Below are positions 1-8,058 of a DNA stretch of 64,000 nucleotides, one piece after another. Numbering within the stretch: the stretch's first letter is position 1; each line of letters opens with the position of its first letter. The translations under genes were made by a program, and so were the position numbers. This stretch comes from Acidobacteriota bacterium (GTDB taxonomy: Bacteria; Acidobacteriota; Blastocatellia; Pyrinomonadales; Pyrinomonadaceae): contig JAEWFC010000016.1 of the NCBI GenBank assembly GCA_023389035.1, positions 124,001 through 188,000 on the forward strand, read 5' to 3'. The notes under the pieces are model-generated. The model saw only the letters and a list, made by a program, of their open reading frames with translations, did no database searches and had not been told where the DNA came from.

Positions 1-154
1 GAGAAGCGAGAGCGTCACGGTCGAGTTCCGCTGCTGCAGTAGCCAGGTCGTAGCGGACAAGTAGAGGCTTGCCGCAATTACGACACAGATTTTGTAACTG
101 TTTTGCCTCGTGCCTAAGGCCGCACAGCGCGCATTCGAGATGGGTAACGTTCAT
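1..154 (-). CDS. thrC: threonine synthase, N-terminal part (runs off the left edge)
   Basis: The frame opens at an ATG (152-154) and stays open for 51 codons to the window edge. The visible N-terminus has two cysteine pairs, CALC and CRNC, followed by PLLVRYDL. This is the zinc-ribbon start typical of one class of PLP-dependent threonine synthases, which turn O-phosphohomoserine into threonine in the cytoplasm. A purine-rich GGAAGAG lies just upstream of the start. The upstream same-strand gene ends 13 nt before, so the two may be co-transcribed. The PLP-binding core is outside the window, so the call rests on the N-terminal pattern alone. Confidence 0.7.
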   Translation of the reverse strand, partial: MNVTHLECALCGLRHEAKQLQNLCRNCGKPLLVRYDLATAAAELDRDALAS

Positions 155-167
155 CGGCTCTTCCGTG

Positions 168-863
168 CTATCTTTTCCAGACGAATTCCTTGATCACGTT
201 AAACGCTGCATTAAAGCCAAGCGAGATCGCCCCGCTTCGCAGACCGTCCTTAACACCGTAACGGTCAGGATACCATGTAGTGGACGCGATCACGCCGGAC
301 GTAAACGACCCAGCGATCCTCGGAATGCCAACAACTCTTTTGCCGCTTTCGGTGCGAGCTGTAAAGGGTGAGATCAACGCGTTTTTCAGCTTTGCACCGG
401 CACTTCGGTCACGACTCCGATAAAACCCGCTGTCCAACTTCATTGCCTCATCTAGGCCGTACATCACGCCATTCTTGATGGCCCCTTTTGCCATACTCGA
501 TCCGAATCGTCGTCCGAAACCTTCCCATTGGCCGCCCCATTCTTCTGGTGAATTCCGGGCGGTGCCGATGCCCGCGGTACCGAGATTCTTAGCGATCGTT
601 ACAGGACCTATGGTGCTGTTGACAAATCTCTTAAATCGTTCGTTCGGCTCGGGACGTTTATAAGGCTCAGGTGCGGGATCGTCAACTGACGTATCATCGA
701 TGATGAACCGTTGGCCATTCTCGGCCGGTTGGGCCGAGACCGAGATTAAGGCCGCGGGTTGTGACGATAAGATTTCAGGCGTAGTGGCCTCAGCCTGTCC
801 AATAGCAACGGTTGAAAGTGCAAAGGTCGCGACGCCGGCCGCGACCAAAAGGTACATGTTCAT
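168..863 (-). CDS. exported protein of unknown function
   Basis: This is a 231-aa protein. Residues 1-26 form a signal peptide with a hydrophobic stretch and probable cleavage near GQA or AEA, so it is likely periplasmic or outer-membrane associated. A Pro/Glu-rich linker (about 55-80) leads to a Gly- and basic-residue-rich region (about 90-231) with the phrases FYRSRDRS and GIPRIAGS. I recall similar uncharacterised proteins from Acidobacteria but know no function. The ATG at 863 is preceded by a GGGGA Shine-Dalgarno-like stretch at good spacing. It lies between tesA-like and thrC on the same strand, and nothing there hints at its role. Confidence 0.7.
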   Translation of the reverse strand: MNMYLLVAAGVATFALSTVAIGQAEATTPEILSSQPAALISVSAQPAENGQRFIIDDTSVDDPAPEPYKRPEPNERFKRFVNSTIGPVTIAKNLGTAGIGTARNSPEEWGGQWEGFGRRFGSSMAKGAIKNGVMYGLDEAMKLDSGFYRSRDRSAGAKLKNALISPFTARTESGKRVVGIPRIAGSFTSGVIASTTWYPDRYGVKDGLRSGAISLGFNAAFNVIKEFVWKR

Positions 864-883
864 AAATATCCCCGAGTTCGTTC

Positions 884-1579
884 TTATTTTTTCAACAATG
901 GAACAAGTTCCCGATATACGTTCTCAGTCATTATTCGCGTCCCATTCGAATTTGGATGAATACCGTCCGCCTGATTAAGCTCCCGACGTAATGCGACACC
1001 ATCGAGCAGGAACGGCAGATATGCGACCTGGTGCTTCGCGGCGAGGTCGGGAAAGACGTTGGTGAAGTCTCTCTGATATTGCGCTCCCATTGTCGGCGGA
1101 GCAAGCATGCCGCAAAGGAGAACGGCCACATTCTTCGCTTTGGCCTTTGTGATCATCTTGTCAAGATTGTCACGGATACGCGTTGCAGGAACGCCTCGCA
1201 TCAGGTCATTGGCACCGAGTTCAAGGATAAGTATTTCAACGTTTTCCTGTTCGAGGGCCCAGTCAATACGCTCCAGCCCGCCAAGTGTGGTGTCGCCGGA
1301 AACGCCGGCATTGATCACCTCGTAATCGTAGCCGTCGGCCCTGAGCTTTTCCTGAAGCAAATACGGATACGACTCATTCTCAGCAAGTCCGAAGCCTGCA
1401 GTGAGGCTATCGCCAAAAGCAAGGATCTTGGGTCTAGACGCTAGAGCTTCGGGATAAACAAGCGGCCGGTCGACTTCGTAGGTATTTCCTGAAAAGGCAG
1501 AGGAATCGCCACACGCCGAGCCGAAAACGACAAAAAAGATGAAACTTAAAAATCCAGCAGATCGAATACTTAGACGCAT
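884..1579 (-). CDS. tesA: GDSL esterase/lysophospholipase, TesA-like
   Basis: This 231-aa SGNH/GDSL hydrolase cleaves ester or thioester bonds of acyl substrates. Visible blocks are GDSL at 56-59 (nucleophile Ser58), GAND at 122-125, and DGIHPN at 205-210 (Asp205, His208). The N-terminus is a hydrophobic signal followed by GSAC (Cys23), so it may be a lipoprotein, although Gly at -3 of the lipobox is weak. It is divergent from an ABC ATPase-permease pair. The same arrangement, tesA beside ybbA-ybbP, is found in E. coli and other bacteria and supports the name. Substrate specificity cannot be read from the sequence. Confidence 0.85.
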   Translation of the reverse strand: MRLSIRSAGFLSFIFFVVFGSACGDSSAFSGNTYEVDRPLVYPEALASRPKILAFGDSLTAGFGLAENESYPYLLQEKLRADGYDYEVINAGVSGDTTLGGLERIDWALEQENVEILILELGANDLMRGVPATRIRDNLDKMITKAKAKNVAVLLCGMLAPPTMGAQYQRDFTNVFPDLAAKHQVAYLPFLLDGVALRRELNQADGIHPNSNGTRIMTENVYRELVPLLKK

Positions 1580-1686
1580 ATGCGAAACTAAACCTTACGG
1601 TGGCGCTCCGAGTTTGGATGCATGTTTTTCTCAATGCATTTGCCCGGTTCGGCAGTCGTCGGTGTTTTCATTTACATTATCAAAAT

Positions 1687-2361
1687 ATGATCAGTCTTAA
1701 GAACGTGACCAAGACCGTCAGATCAGGGATCGAAGATCTCACGATCCTTTCAGATGTGTCGCTCGATATTCCTGACGGGCAGTTCGTGGCACTGACAGGG
1801 GCGTCCGGCAGCGGGAAATCGACACTTCTCGGTCTTCTAGCCGGTCTCGACAGTCCGACCACAGGGAGCATTACGGTCGACGGCGAAGAGATCACGACAA
1901 TGGGCGAGGACGGCCTGGCAGATCTTCGCAGCGAAAAGATCGGATTCATCTTCCAGTCATTTCATCTGATCCCGAGCCTGACTGCGTTTGAGAATGTGCT
2001 GATACCGATGGAGATCCGGGGAGCAAAATACGCGAAGTCGCGAGCCGCGGAGTTGCTCGGTGACGTGGACCTGACGAATCGCGGACACCATTATCCAACC
2101 GAGCTTTCAGGCGGCGAGCAGCAGCGTGTAGCGATCGCCCGCGCATTCGCCAACGAGCCGAAGATCCTGTTGGCAGATGAGCCCACAGGCAACCTTGATT
2201 CAAAGAATGGAAAGCATATTTTCGAGCTGATGACCGATCTCCATTCGCAAAAAAATGTCACGCTCGTACTGGTAACACATGATAACGAGCTCGCCCGCAG
2301 GGCCCAGAGGCAGATCATTTTGCGCGACGGGCGAGTGATAAGCGACGAGACACCGCGATGA
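1687..2361 (+). CDS. ybbA: ABC transporter ATP-binding protein, YbbA/LolD-like
   Basis: This 224-aa ATPase has all the ABC motifs: Walker A GASGSGKST (38-46), Q-loop Gln90, signature LSGGEQ (140-145), Walker B ILLADEP (160-166) and switch His198. It belongs to the MacB/LolD/YbbA group that drives FtsX-type permeases. The start is set at ATG 1687 because MISLKNVT is the normal family N-terminus; in-frame codons back to 1600 add unrelated sequence. No Shine-Dalgarno is visible before this ATG. The stop overlaps the next start as ATGA, implying translational coupling with the permease. Substrate is unknown; the tesA context suggests lipid or acyl-chain handling. Confidence 0.9.
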   Translation: MISLKNVTKTVRSGIEDLTILSDVSLDIPDGQFVALTGASGSGKSTLLGLLAGLDSPTTGSITVDGEEITTMGEDGLADLRSEKIGFIFQSFHLIPSLTAFENVLIPMEIRGAKYAKSRAAELLGDVDLTNRGHHYPTELSGGEQQRVAIARAFANEPKILLADEPTGNLDSKNGKHIFELMTDLHSQKNVTLVLVTHDNELARRAQRQIILRDGRVISDETPR

Positions 2362-4883
2362 TGTTCATCTTCAATCTCACGATCCGCGAGATCCGTTCAT
2401 CGTGGCGACGCCTGCTCTTTTTTTTCCTGTGCATAGCTCTGGGGGTCGGGTCCGTCGTAGCATTGCGGGCTTTGATCCAGAACGTGACCCGTGCGGTCGG
2501 CACGGATGCAAGGGCCCTGATGACGGCCGACCTGGAGATAACTTCAACGGCCGACTTTTCACCTGCGGATCTCGAACGCGTTCAGAAAGTGATCGGCCGC
2601 TCCAGCATTATTGAGGATCGGAATGAAACCATCTCTACCTCATCGATGGCACGCCCGCTCGACCCGTCGAACGAACGCGTTCGGATGGTCGAGCTCAAGG
2701 GGATCGAACCGCCATTCCCTCTTGTCGGCAATTTCGTACTTGACGGCGGTCGGGCATTCGATCATTCACTCCTAGCAGACAATGGAGCGGTTGTCGCCCG
2801 GATCTTGCTCGAAGACCTGAACGTGCAGGTCGGCGAGGAGATCATGATAGGCGAGGCGAAATTTGTGATCCGTGCGACCTTTGATCAGGAGCCCGGCGGA
2901 TCAACCGGATTTCGCCTCGGTGCGCGCGTTTTTGTCGAGAAGAAGGCATTCGACAATGCCGGGATCACCCAGAACTCGAGCCGCGTGCGAAGGTCGATCC
3001 TGTATCGAACGTCTGACGATCCGACACCGCTCGTGACAGAACTTCGCGAGGTGATCAAAGGTACGACACTGCGTGTGCAGTCATACCGCGAAACGCAGGA
3101 ACGCCTTGGCGAACAATTCACGCGCACAGAAAACTATCTTGCGTTGACCGGTCTTTTGATACTCGTGCTAGGCGGCGTCGGCGTCTGGAACGTCTCGCGT
3201 GCGTTCGTTGAACAAAAACGCAAGGCGGTCGCTGTATTGAAGTGTCTCGGGGCGAGCGGCAACCGCATCATTTCCGTTTACCTGCTGCAGATCCTGACGC
3301 TAGGATTGATCGGCAGCTTGTTTGGCGTGCTGCTCGCTCAGGCGGCGCTCTGGTTCGTGCAATCACGATTTGCCGAGGACCTTCCTGAGAATATGTCGTA
3401 CGCCGTGAACTATTCAACGGCGTTTCAGGGACTAGTGCTCGGTGTCCTGATCTCCCTGCTTTTCTCAATGCTTCCGCTCCTGCAGGTACGCAACATCAAG
3501 CCTAAACTACTGCTTCGAGACGAGAACAATGCAAGCCTCCGTAAGCTCGACCCTGCAAAATGGGCGTTTGGGGCAGTTTCGCTCGCAGGCCTGCTTGCGC
3601 TCGCCGTTTGGCAGGCAGGTTCGTGGTTTATCGGAGCGTTCTTCCTTGTCGGTCTTGCGATAACAGCGGCTGTTCTTTATCTGTCCGCCCTCGTGTTGAC
3701 TTGGCTTCTTCGAAGTTTTCGATCCTTTGGAAGTTTTTCCTTCCGGCAGGCCGTTAACTCGCTGTATCGGCCCGGAAATCAGACACGCGTGATCCTGCTT
3801 GCGGTCGGCCTCGGAGCATTCGTCGTGCTGGCCGTCCAGTCGCTGCAGGCGAATCTCGTCCGTGAGTTCGACTTTACTAGAAACCAGCGCCTGCCGACGC
3901 TATTTTTCATCGATATCCAAAAGAGCCAGATCAATGACCTGCTCGCCTTGATCGAAAAGAGCATTGGTGAGAAGGCTGAAGCGACGCCGACCGTCCGGGC
4001 ACGGATAGCTTTTGTGAACGGGAAACCGATCGATTTCGGTCAGCCAGAGGTTAGACAGCAGCAGGGACAGATCGGCCGCGAGTTTGCGGTCACATACAGG
4101 CCGAAGCTTGATGCTAATGAAAAGGTGATCGCGGGCCGGTGGTGGCCGGACGCTCAGGCGGATGTTCCCGAGGTCTCGGTTGAGGAAACGATGGCTGCCC
4201 GGCTAAAGGTCGTTCCGGGCGACTCGATCACTTTTGATATTTCGGGCCGTAAACTGACGGTCCGGGTCGCAAGCATTCGCAAGATAGACCTCCGCAATAC
4301 GCGCACTGCATTTGTCTTTGTATTTCGTCCCGGCGTGCTCGAATCGGCGCCGCAAAGCTTTGCTGCAACGGTTGTAAATCGAGTTGGGGCGACGGATCGG
4401 CAACGGCTGCAGCGTGCTGCTCTCGAGCAGTTTCCAAATATCCAGATCATCGACGTGGCGGACATTATCGAAACAGTTCAAAAGCTGATTAACAACTTCG
4501 TTCTAGCGATCTCGTTTGTCGGGAGCTTTGTTATTTTGTCAGGGATACTGATACTGGTCGGCTCGATCGCACTCACAAAGTCGCAGCGGATCTATGAGAA
4601 CGCGATCTTGAAAACGCTCGGCACGCGTCGACGCTCTCTTGTGACAATTCTGCTGGCAGAGTATGGAATGCTGGGCCTGCTCGCCGGCCTTATCGGAGCT
4701 GTCTTCGCGGCCGTGCTATCGTTCGCGGTGAGCCGATTTGCGCTCAATATCGATTGGACATTCGAGCCAGTGCTGCTTCTCGCCGGGATCGGGTTAACAA
4801 CGATAGTCGTAATGGCGGTTGGAACGATCGCAAGCTTTGACGTGCTATTCAAAAAACCGCTCGCGATCCTGCGGACGCAGTGA
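2358..4883 (+). CDS. ybbP: FtsX-like ABC permease, YbbP-like (841 aa)
   Basis: This large inner-membrane permease partners the preceding ATPase, with which its start overlaps by 4 bp. An N-terminal transmembrane helix (about 19-40) is followed by a periplasmic domain (about 45-255), then membrane clusters near 260-375 and 403-490, a second periplasmic domain (about 495-705), and a last cluster near 715-835. This duplicated FtsX arrangement (two FtsX domains, two soluble domains) is typical of YbbP and LolCE-like proteins acting as one polypeptide. The family is linked to lipid or lipoprotein export and not to import. The gene ends directly against the convergent gene, with no intergenic base. 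Confidence 0.85.
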   Translation: MMFIFNLTIREIRSSWRRLLFFFLCIALGVGSVVALRALIQNVTRAVGTDARALMTADLEITSTADFSPADLERVQKVIGRSSIIEDRNETISTSSMARPLDPSNERVRMVELKGIEPPFPLVGNFVLDGGRAFDHSLLADNGAVVARILLEDLNVQVGEEIMIGEAKFVIRATFDQEPGGSTGFRLGARVFVEKKAFDNAGITQNSSRVRRSILYRTSDDPTPLVTELREVIKGTTLRVQSYRETQERLGEQFTRTENYLALTGLLILVLGGVGVWNVSRAFVEQKRKAVAVLKCLGASGNRIISVYLLQILTLGLIGSLFGVLLAQAALWFVQSRFAEDLPENMSYAVNYSTAFQGLVLGVLISLLFSMLPLLQVRNIKPKLLLRDENNASLRKLDPAKWAFGAVSLAGLLALAVWQAGSWFIGAFFLVGLAITAAVLYLSALVLTWLLRSFRSFGSFSFRQAVNSLYRPGNQTRVILLAVGLGAFVVLAVQSLQANLVREFDFTRNQRLPTLFFIDIQKSQINDLLALIEKSIGEKAEATPTVRARIAFVNGKPIDFGQPEVRQQQGQIGREFAVTYRPKLDANEKVIAGRWWPDAQADVPEVSVEETMAARLKVVPGDSITFDISGRKLTVRVASIRKIDLRNTRTAFVFVFRPGVLESAPQSFAATVVNRVGATDRQRLQRAALEQFPNIQIIDVADIIETVQKLINNFVLAISFVGSFVILSGILILVGSIALTKSQRIYENAILKTLGTRRRSLVTILLAEYGMLGLLAGLIGAVFAAVLSFAVSRFALNIDWTFEPVLLLAGIGLTTIVVMAVGTIASFDVLFKKPLAILRTQ

Positions 4884-6188
4884 TCAGGCGGATTCGAACG
4901 GGTGGCCCGCCAGCACAGCACGCATGCTCACCTGTCCTAGAAGAGTTTCAAGATACGCCCCAAAGCGATGGAGGATAGGAACGAGGTCTTTTGGATTGCT
5001 GGTTAATTGGATCTCTTCCATGAAGCGGTCAAGCGTTTCTTTGTCTTTGTAGTAAAGAAAATGATACGCCTCGTGAGTGAAGAGCTCGAGCGTGTTCCGC
5101 ATTGTCTCGATACGTTCTTTGTCGGGACTAGCCTCTGCCTCCTGTACCGCTCGCAGGGTGGTATGCAAGCTGGAGCGCAGCACCAACGATTGCTCAAGCT
5201 TCGTCTTAAAGCTTGAGAAAAGTGTCGAGACGTGAGCAGCCGGATCCAGCAGCCGTGCGAAACTCGCTATTATCTCTTCGAAGCTTGCTGAAAGTAGTGA
5301 AAGAGCCACCTCGACACGAGCGTAAACTGCCTGTGACGGGCGGATACCGATTGCTCCTGTAAGTTCCTGGCTAAATGCCTTCTTTATCTCAAGCGACGCC
5401 GTGTACGCTGCTGCGTCGAGCGATATGAAAAATTCGCTTTCTTCATCGGTCAGCTGTGATAGTCGATTGTTTATCTGGATTATTAACTGCTGGGTCTGGT
5501 CATGAACGAACGAGAAGATAAGCAGCGTTGGCTTTAGTGGTTCGTCGTTCCGAAGTATGCGGCGAGCGACAGTAAGGGCTCTGTGAAGTGATGCGAACGT
5601 CCTGAGAACTGCACAGGTCTCGGCATGCTCCTCAAGCTGAACTTTTTCTGTTGTGAACAGCTCGAGAACAGCTTCGGGAAGAGCTTCGTCGCCGCAGTTC
5701 CTCGCAGAGGTTTGCAGCTGCCTGAACGATTCAGCAGCAGCAAGTTCTGATTCGAAAGCGTCGCGAAGCTGTTTCCATTGGCTCCATTTCTGGCCACCGG
5801 AGGCTAGCAACGATTCATTGATCGCAAAGACCCGACGCAGCCGCTGCGAGAGATCGACATAATTGCCTCGGGCAGCGTTCGCAGGATCGGCCTGCATTTC
5901 AGCAAGCCGCAACTTATGCAACAGCCCGGACGAGCGCTGCAGACCCGCTTTCACCAGACGAAAACCGCGGTCCCAAAGGCGAGCAGGCGGTTCGGGCTTT
6001 CCTCGTTCTATGAAAAGATGCTCGAAACCGAAGATGAAAGCGTCCAAGCCGGAAAGCCACAGTCCGAGCTCATAAGCGATCTCAGCGGGCTCTGTTGGTC
6101 CGGCATCATTCAGGACACGGAGATCGATCGAGCCGTTGTATATGCTGTCCGCAACGAATACGGGTTGAGTGATATCAGTCGAGTTCAA
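4884..6188 (-). CDS. conserved protein of unknown function, TTG start
   Basis: This 434-aa protein has no signal peptide and no membrane helices. It is largely alpha-helical, with many Leu/Glu/Gln-rich stretches and no motif I recognise. The start is set at TTG 6188 because AAGGAG lies 9 nt upstream of it; an in-frame TTG at 6218 would place that ribosome site inside the coding sequence. The N-terminal region (about 25-75) contains an EIAYELGLWLSG-type helix. It is convergent with ybbP, with no gap, and divergent from rdgB. A TATAAA-like -10 lies upstream. I cannot assign a function. Confidence 0.7.
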   Translation of the reverse strand: MNSTDITQPVFVADSIYNGSIDLRVLNDAGPTEPAEIAYELGLWLSGLDAFIFGFEHLFIERGKPEPPARLWDRGFRLVKAGLQRSSGLLHKLRLAEMQADPANAARGNYVDLSQRLRRVFAINESLLASGGQKWSQWKQLRDAFESELAAAESFRQLQTSARNCGDEALPEAVLELFTTEKVQLEEHAETCAVLRTFASLHRALTVARRILRNDEPLKPTLLIFSFVHDQTQQLIIQINNRLSQLTDEESEFFISLDAAAYTASLEIKKAFSQELTGAIGIRPSQAVYARVEVALSLLSASFEEIIASFARLLDPAAHVSTLFSSFKTKLEQSLVLRSSLHTTLRAVQEAEASPDKERIETMRNTLELFTHEAYHFLYYKDKETLDRFMEEIQLTSNPKDLVPILHRFGAYLETLLGQVSMRAVLAGHPFESA

Positions 6189-6319
6189 GCGAATTTTCTC
6201 CTTGTTGAGCGGGTGCAAGGGCGGGTGAACGTAGCAAGTACGTCCTTATATTTTATACACTTAAACCGTCGTGTTTGGCAACGTTTTTCCTCGTTGCCGT
6301 CGAAGGTTAGGTTTCCATA

Positions 6320-6940
6320 ATGATTAATTATCCAAAGCCTGAGAAGATCCTGATCGCCACGGGCAACCGCGGGAAGATCAGGGAGCTGACCGGGCTCGTG
6401 TCGAGCGTCGGCATCGAAGTGGTCTCGTTCGCCGACGTCCCATCGGAGGAACCGGTCGAGGAGACGGGCCGTACCTTTGCCGAGAATGCGAAAATAAAGG
6501 CCGCCGCGTATGCCGTTCGCACGGGGCTTTACTCGCTTGCAGATGATTCAGGCCTTGAGGTCGAAGCTCTCGGTGGACGTCCAGGAGTTTATTCCGCCCG
6601 CTATGGCGGAGATGACCTGACGGAACATGAGCGGATCAGCCTGCTTCTACAAGAGCTGGAAAGTATCAAGCCCGAGTCTCGCACCGCACGTTTTGTAGCG
6701 TCTCTAGCGTTCGCAGCTCCCGACGGTCGTGTGATCGATGTGTTCGAAGGGGTCTGTCGGGGTTCGATCGCGGAATCGCCCGCCGGTGCAGGTGGTTTCG
6801 GCTACGATCCGATTTTCATTCCGGACGGCTACGATCGAACGTTCGGCGAGTTGTCACCCGATATCAAAGGCCGCATCAGTCACCGTTCGCAGGCAGTAGC
6901 CAAATTTATTCGTTTTCTGCCTGATTTTACGGGAGTTTGA
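6320..6940 (+). CDS. rdgB: XTP/dITP diphosphatase (RdgB/HAM1 family)
   Basis: This 206-aa house-cleaning pyrophosphatase hydrolyses non-canonical purine NTPs (XTP, dITP, ITP) to the monophosphates, keeping them out of DNA and RNA. The family start is visible as IATGNRGKIRE (about 12-22). The core signatures LADDSGLEVEALGGRPGVYSAR (about 73-94, metal and base binding) and GFGYDPIF (about 157-164) are intact, and the C-terminal SHRSQA segment is present. Length matches the family. It is divergent from the preceding unknown and lies immediately upstream of the tRNA-Pro promoter, whose -35 begins just after its stop. Confidence 0.95.
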   Translation: MINYPKPEKILIATGNRGKIRELTGLVSSVGIEVVSFADVPSEEPVEETGRTFAENAKIKAAAYAVRTGLYSLADDSGLEVEALGGRPGVYSARYGGDDLTEHERISLLLQELESIKPESRTARFVASLAFAAPDGRVIDVFEGVCRGSIAESPAGAGGFGYDPIFIPDGYDRTFGELSPDIKGRISHRSQAVAKFIRFLPDFTGV

Positions 6941-6941
6941 C

Positions 6942-6970
6942 TTGACCTATGCATTTTTCGCTTGTAGAAT
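6942..6970 (+). promoter_or_regulatory. sigma-70-type promoter of tRNA-Pro
   Basis: TTGACC (6942-6947) and TAGAAT (6965-6970) are separated by exactly 17 bp. The expected start site near 6977 is about 18 nt upstream of the tRNA. The same -35/-10 pattern recurs in front of protein genes at 10844, 26856 and 47109. Confidence 0.75.
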
Positions 6971-6994
6971 TCGACACTTGTTCTGGGTGAACGA

Positions 6995-7071
6995 CGGGGC
7001 GTAGCACAGCCTGGTAGTGCGCACGGTTTGGGACCGTGAGGCCGCAAGTTCGAATCTTGCCGCCCCGACCA
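6995..7071 (+). tRNA. tRNA-Pro(UGG)
   Basis: This 77-nt cloverleaf has a CGGGGCG/CGCCCCG acceptor stem, GCAC/GTGC D stem, CACGG/CCGTG anticodon stem with loop TTTGGGA (anticodon TGG at 7029-7031), five-base variable loop and GCAAG/CTTGC T stem around TTCGAAT. The 3' CCA is encoded (7069-7071). The UGG anticodon can read most or all proline codons. Confidence 0.97.
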
Positions 7072-7176
7072 TCAGGCTTGCTCAAAAACAGATCGACCAA
7101 GCGAAATTGCATTCCTTTCGCTGAAAAGCAAACACGAATTTTATCAATATCCACTACCTTGGAGGTTACTAAAACT

Positions 7177-7458
7177 ATGGCTCGTATGACACAAACGGAG
7201 ATCGTTAACAATTTGTCCGAAACAAGCGGACTTAGCAAGAAAGACGTTAAGGGCTTTTTTGACGCGTTGACAGATCTCGCAACCAAAGAAGTTAAGAAGA
7301 ATGGTGAATTTACCGTTCCCGGATTCGGCAAATTGGTGAAAGCCACGCGTAAAGCTCGTGACGGCCGCAACCCGGCAACCGGGGAAACGATCAAGATCCC
7401 GGCGAAAACGACCGTTAAGTTCCGACTCGGAAAGTCGATGAAGGACGCTGTCAGCTAA
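7177..7458 (+). CDS. hup: HU family DNA-binding protein
   Basis: This 93-aa histone-like protein bends and compacts DNA as a dimer. The N-terminal helices carry TQTEIVNNL, and the beta-arm region has GFGKL, RKARDGRNPATGE and IKIPAKTTVKFR, including the conserved Asn-Pro at the arm tip. The start is ATG 7177, with GGAGG 11 nt upstream (7161-7165). Upstream in-frame codons would run back into the tRNA and are not coding. It is probably monocistronic, between tRNA-Pro and a weak terminator-like hairpin. Confidence 0.95.
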   Translation: MARMTQTEIVNNLSETSGLSKKDVKGFFDALTDLATKEVKKNGEFTVPGFGKLVKATRKARDGRNPATGETIKIPAKTTVKFRLGKSMKDAVS

Positions 7459-7483
7459 CCCCGAGGTAATTTCTCTCTAGCTC

Positions 7484-7513
7484 GTGCCGGCTACCGTATA
7501 TTGGTGCCGGCAC
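7484..7513 (+). terminator. hairpin downstream of the HU gene
   Basis: A 7-bp inverted repeat, GTGCCGG (7484-7490) and CCGGCAC (7507-7513), has a 16-nt loop and is followed by TTCTCGTT. The T-run is poor, so this is a weak terminator candidate or mRNA-stabilising hairpin. Confidence 0.4.
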
Positions 7514-7712
7514 TTCTCGTTGCCACAATATTTGCCGTTTCATTTTGAGAAACAAATCACAAATAACGAAAAAAAGTAGTGACTTTCTCAATTTTATTTG
7601 TTACCATTTTCTTACATTGATGTTCCGTTGAGGCGAGCGAGTTTTGGTCCTAGACGCGTTAAGCACGTGATATTCGATTCAAGTCGCCTTTTTTTATATT
7701 CGGACGCGATGG

Positions 7713-7727
7713 ACGTAAAATTTACGT
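7713..7727 (+). promoter_or_regulatory. perfect palindrome upstream of the 82-aa gene
   Basis: ACGTAAA and TTTACGT form a perfect 7-bp inverted repeat around a single A. It ends 4 bp before the ribosome-binding site (AAGGAG, 7732-7737). Position and symmetry suit a dimeric repressor operator. The rest of 7514-7712 is AT-rich and holds no gene I can support. Confidence 0.4.
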
Positions 7728-7745
7728 AACGAAGGAGATCAATAA

Positions 7746-7994
7746 GTGGCAGCAGCTAAACCAATGACCTTGCAGGACAGGATCCTGCAGATCGATCATA
7801 TCCAGGCTCGCCGGTTTTCGAAACTTACCGACGACTGCGTTGAGATCGCTACCGAAGGTATTATCAGGCATTTACGGGCATGCGCTCGTATGGACGTTAA
7901 TCCCGATGCCTCGGCCGTTCGTGAGATTATCGACGACGCTATTAACGGTCGCCGAGTTTTCGCAGAAACCTCGAATGACCTTTTGGCAGCCTAG
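7746..7994 (+). CDS. small protein of unknown function (82 aa, GTG start)
   Basis: The start is GTG 7746, supported by AAGGAG 8 nt upstream. The protein is soluble and looks helical, with no signal peptide and no cysteine pair that would suggest metal binding. Its composition (IATEGIIRHLRACAR in the middle, EIIDDAING near the end) recalls small helical regulatory or structural proteins, but I recognise no family. It has its own upstream palindrome and a strong downstream terminator, so it is probably an independently regulated single gene. The clean ribosome site and terminator argue that it is a real gene. Confidence 0.65.
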   Translation: MAAAKPMTLQDRILQIDHIQARRFSKLTDDCVEIATEGIIRHLRACARMDVNPDASAVREIIDDAINGRRVFAETSNDLLAA

Positions 7995-8026
7995 TTTTTC
8001 TGGTTTTATTAATTCGCAATCATTTT

Positions 8027-8055
8027 AAGACCGCCCCCGCTGGCGGTCTTATTTT
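8027..8055 (+). terminator. rho-independent terminator of the 82-aa gene
   Basis: A 9-bp stem, AAGACCGCC (8027-8035) with GGCGGTCTT (8042-8050), has a 6-nt loop followed by ATTTTGTTTT. It also lies 3' of the convergent membrane-protein gene. Confidence 0.85.
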
Positions 8056-8058
8056 GTT

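Noticed and set aside
1600..1686. N-terminal extension of the YbbA-like ATPase
   Set aside because: It adds residues not found in the ABC fold; the family start MISLKNVT is at 1687.
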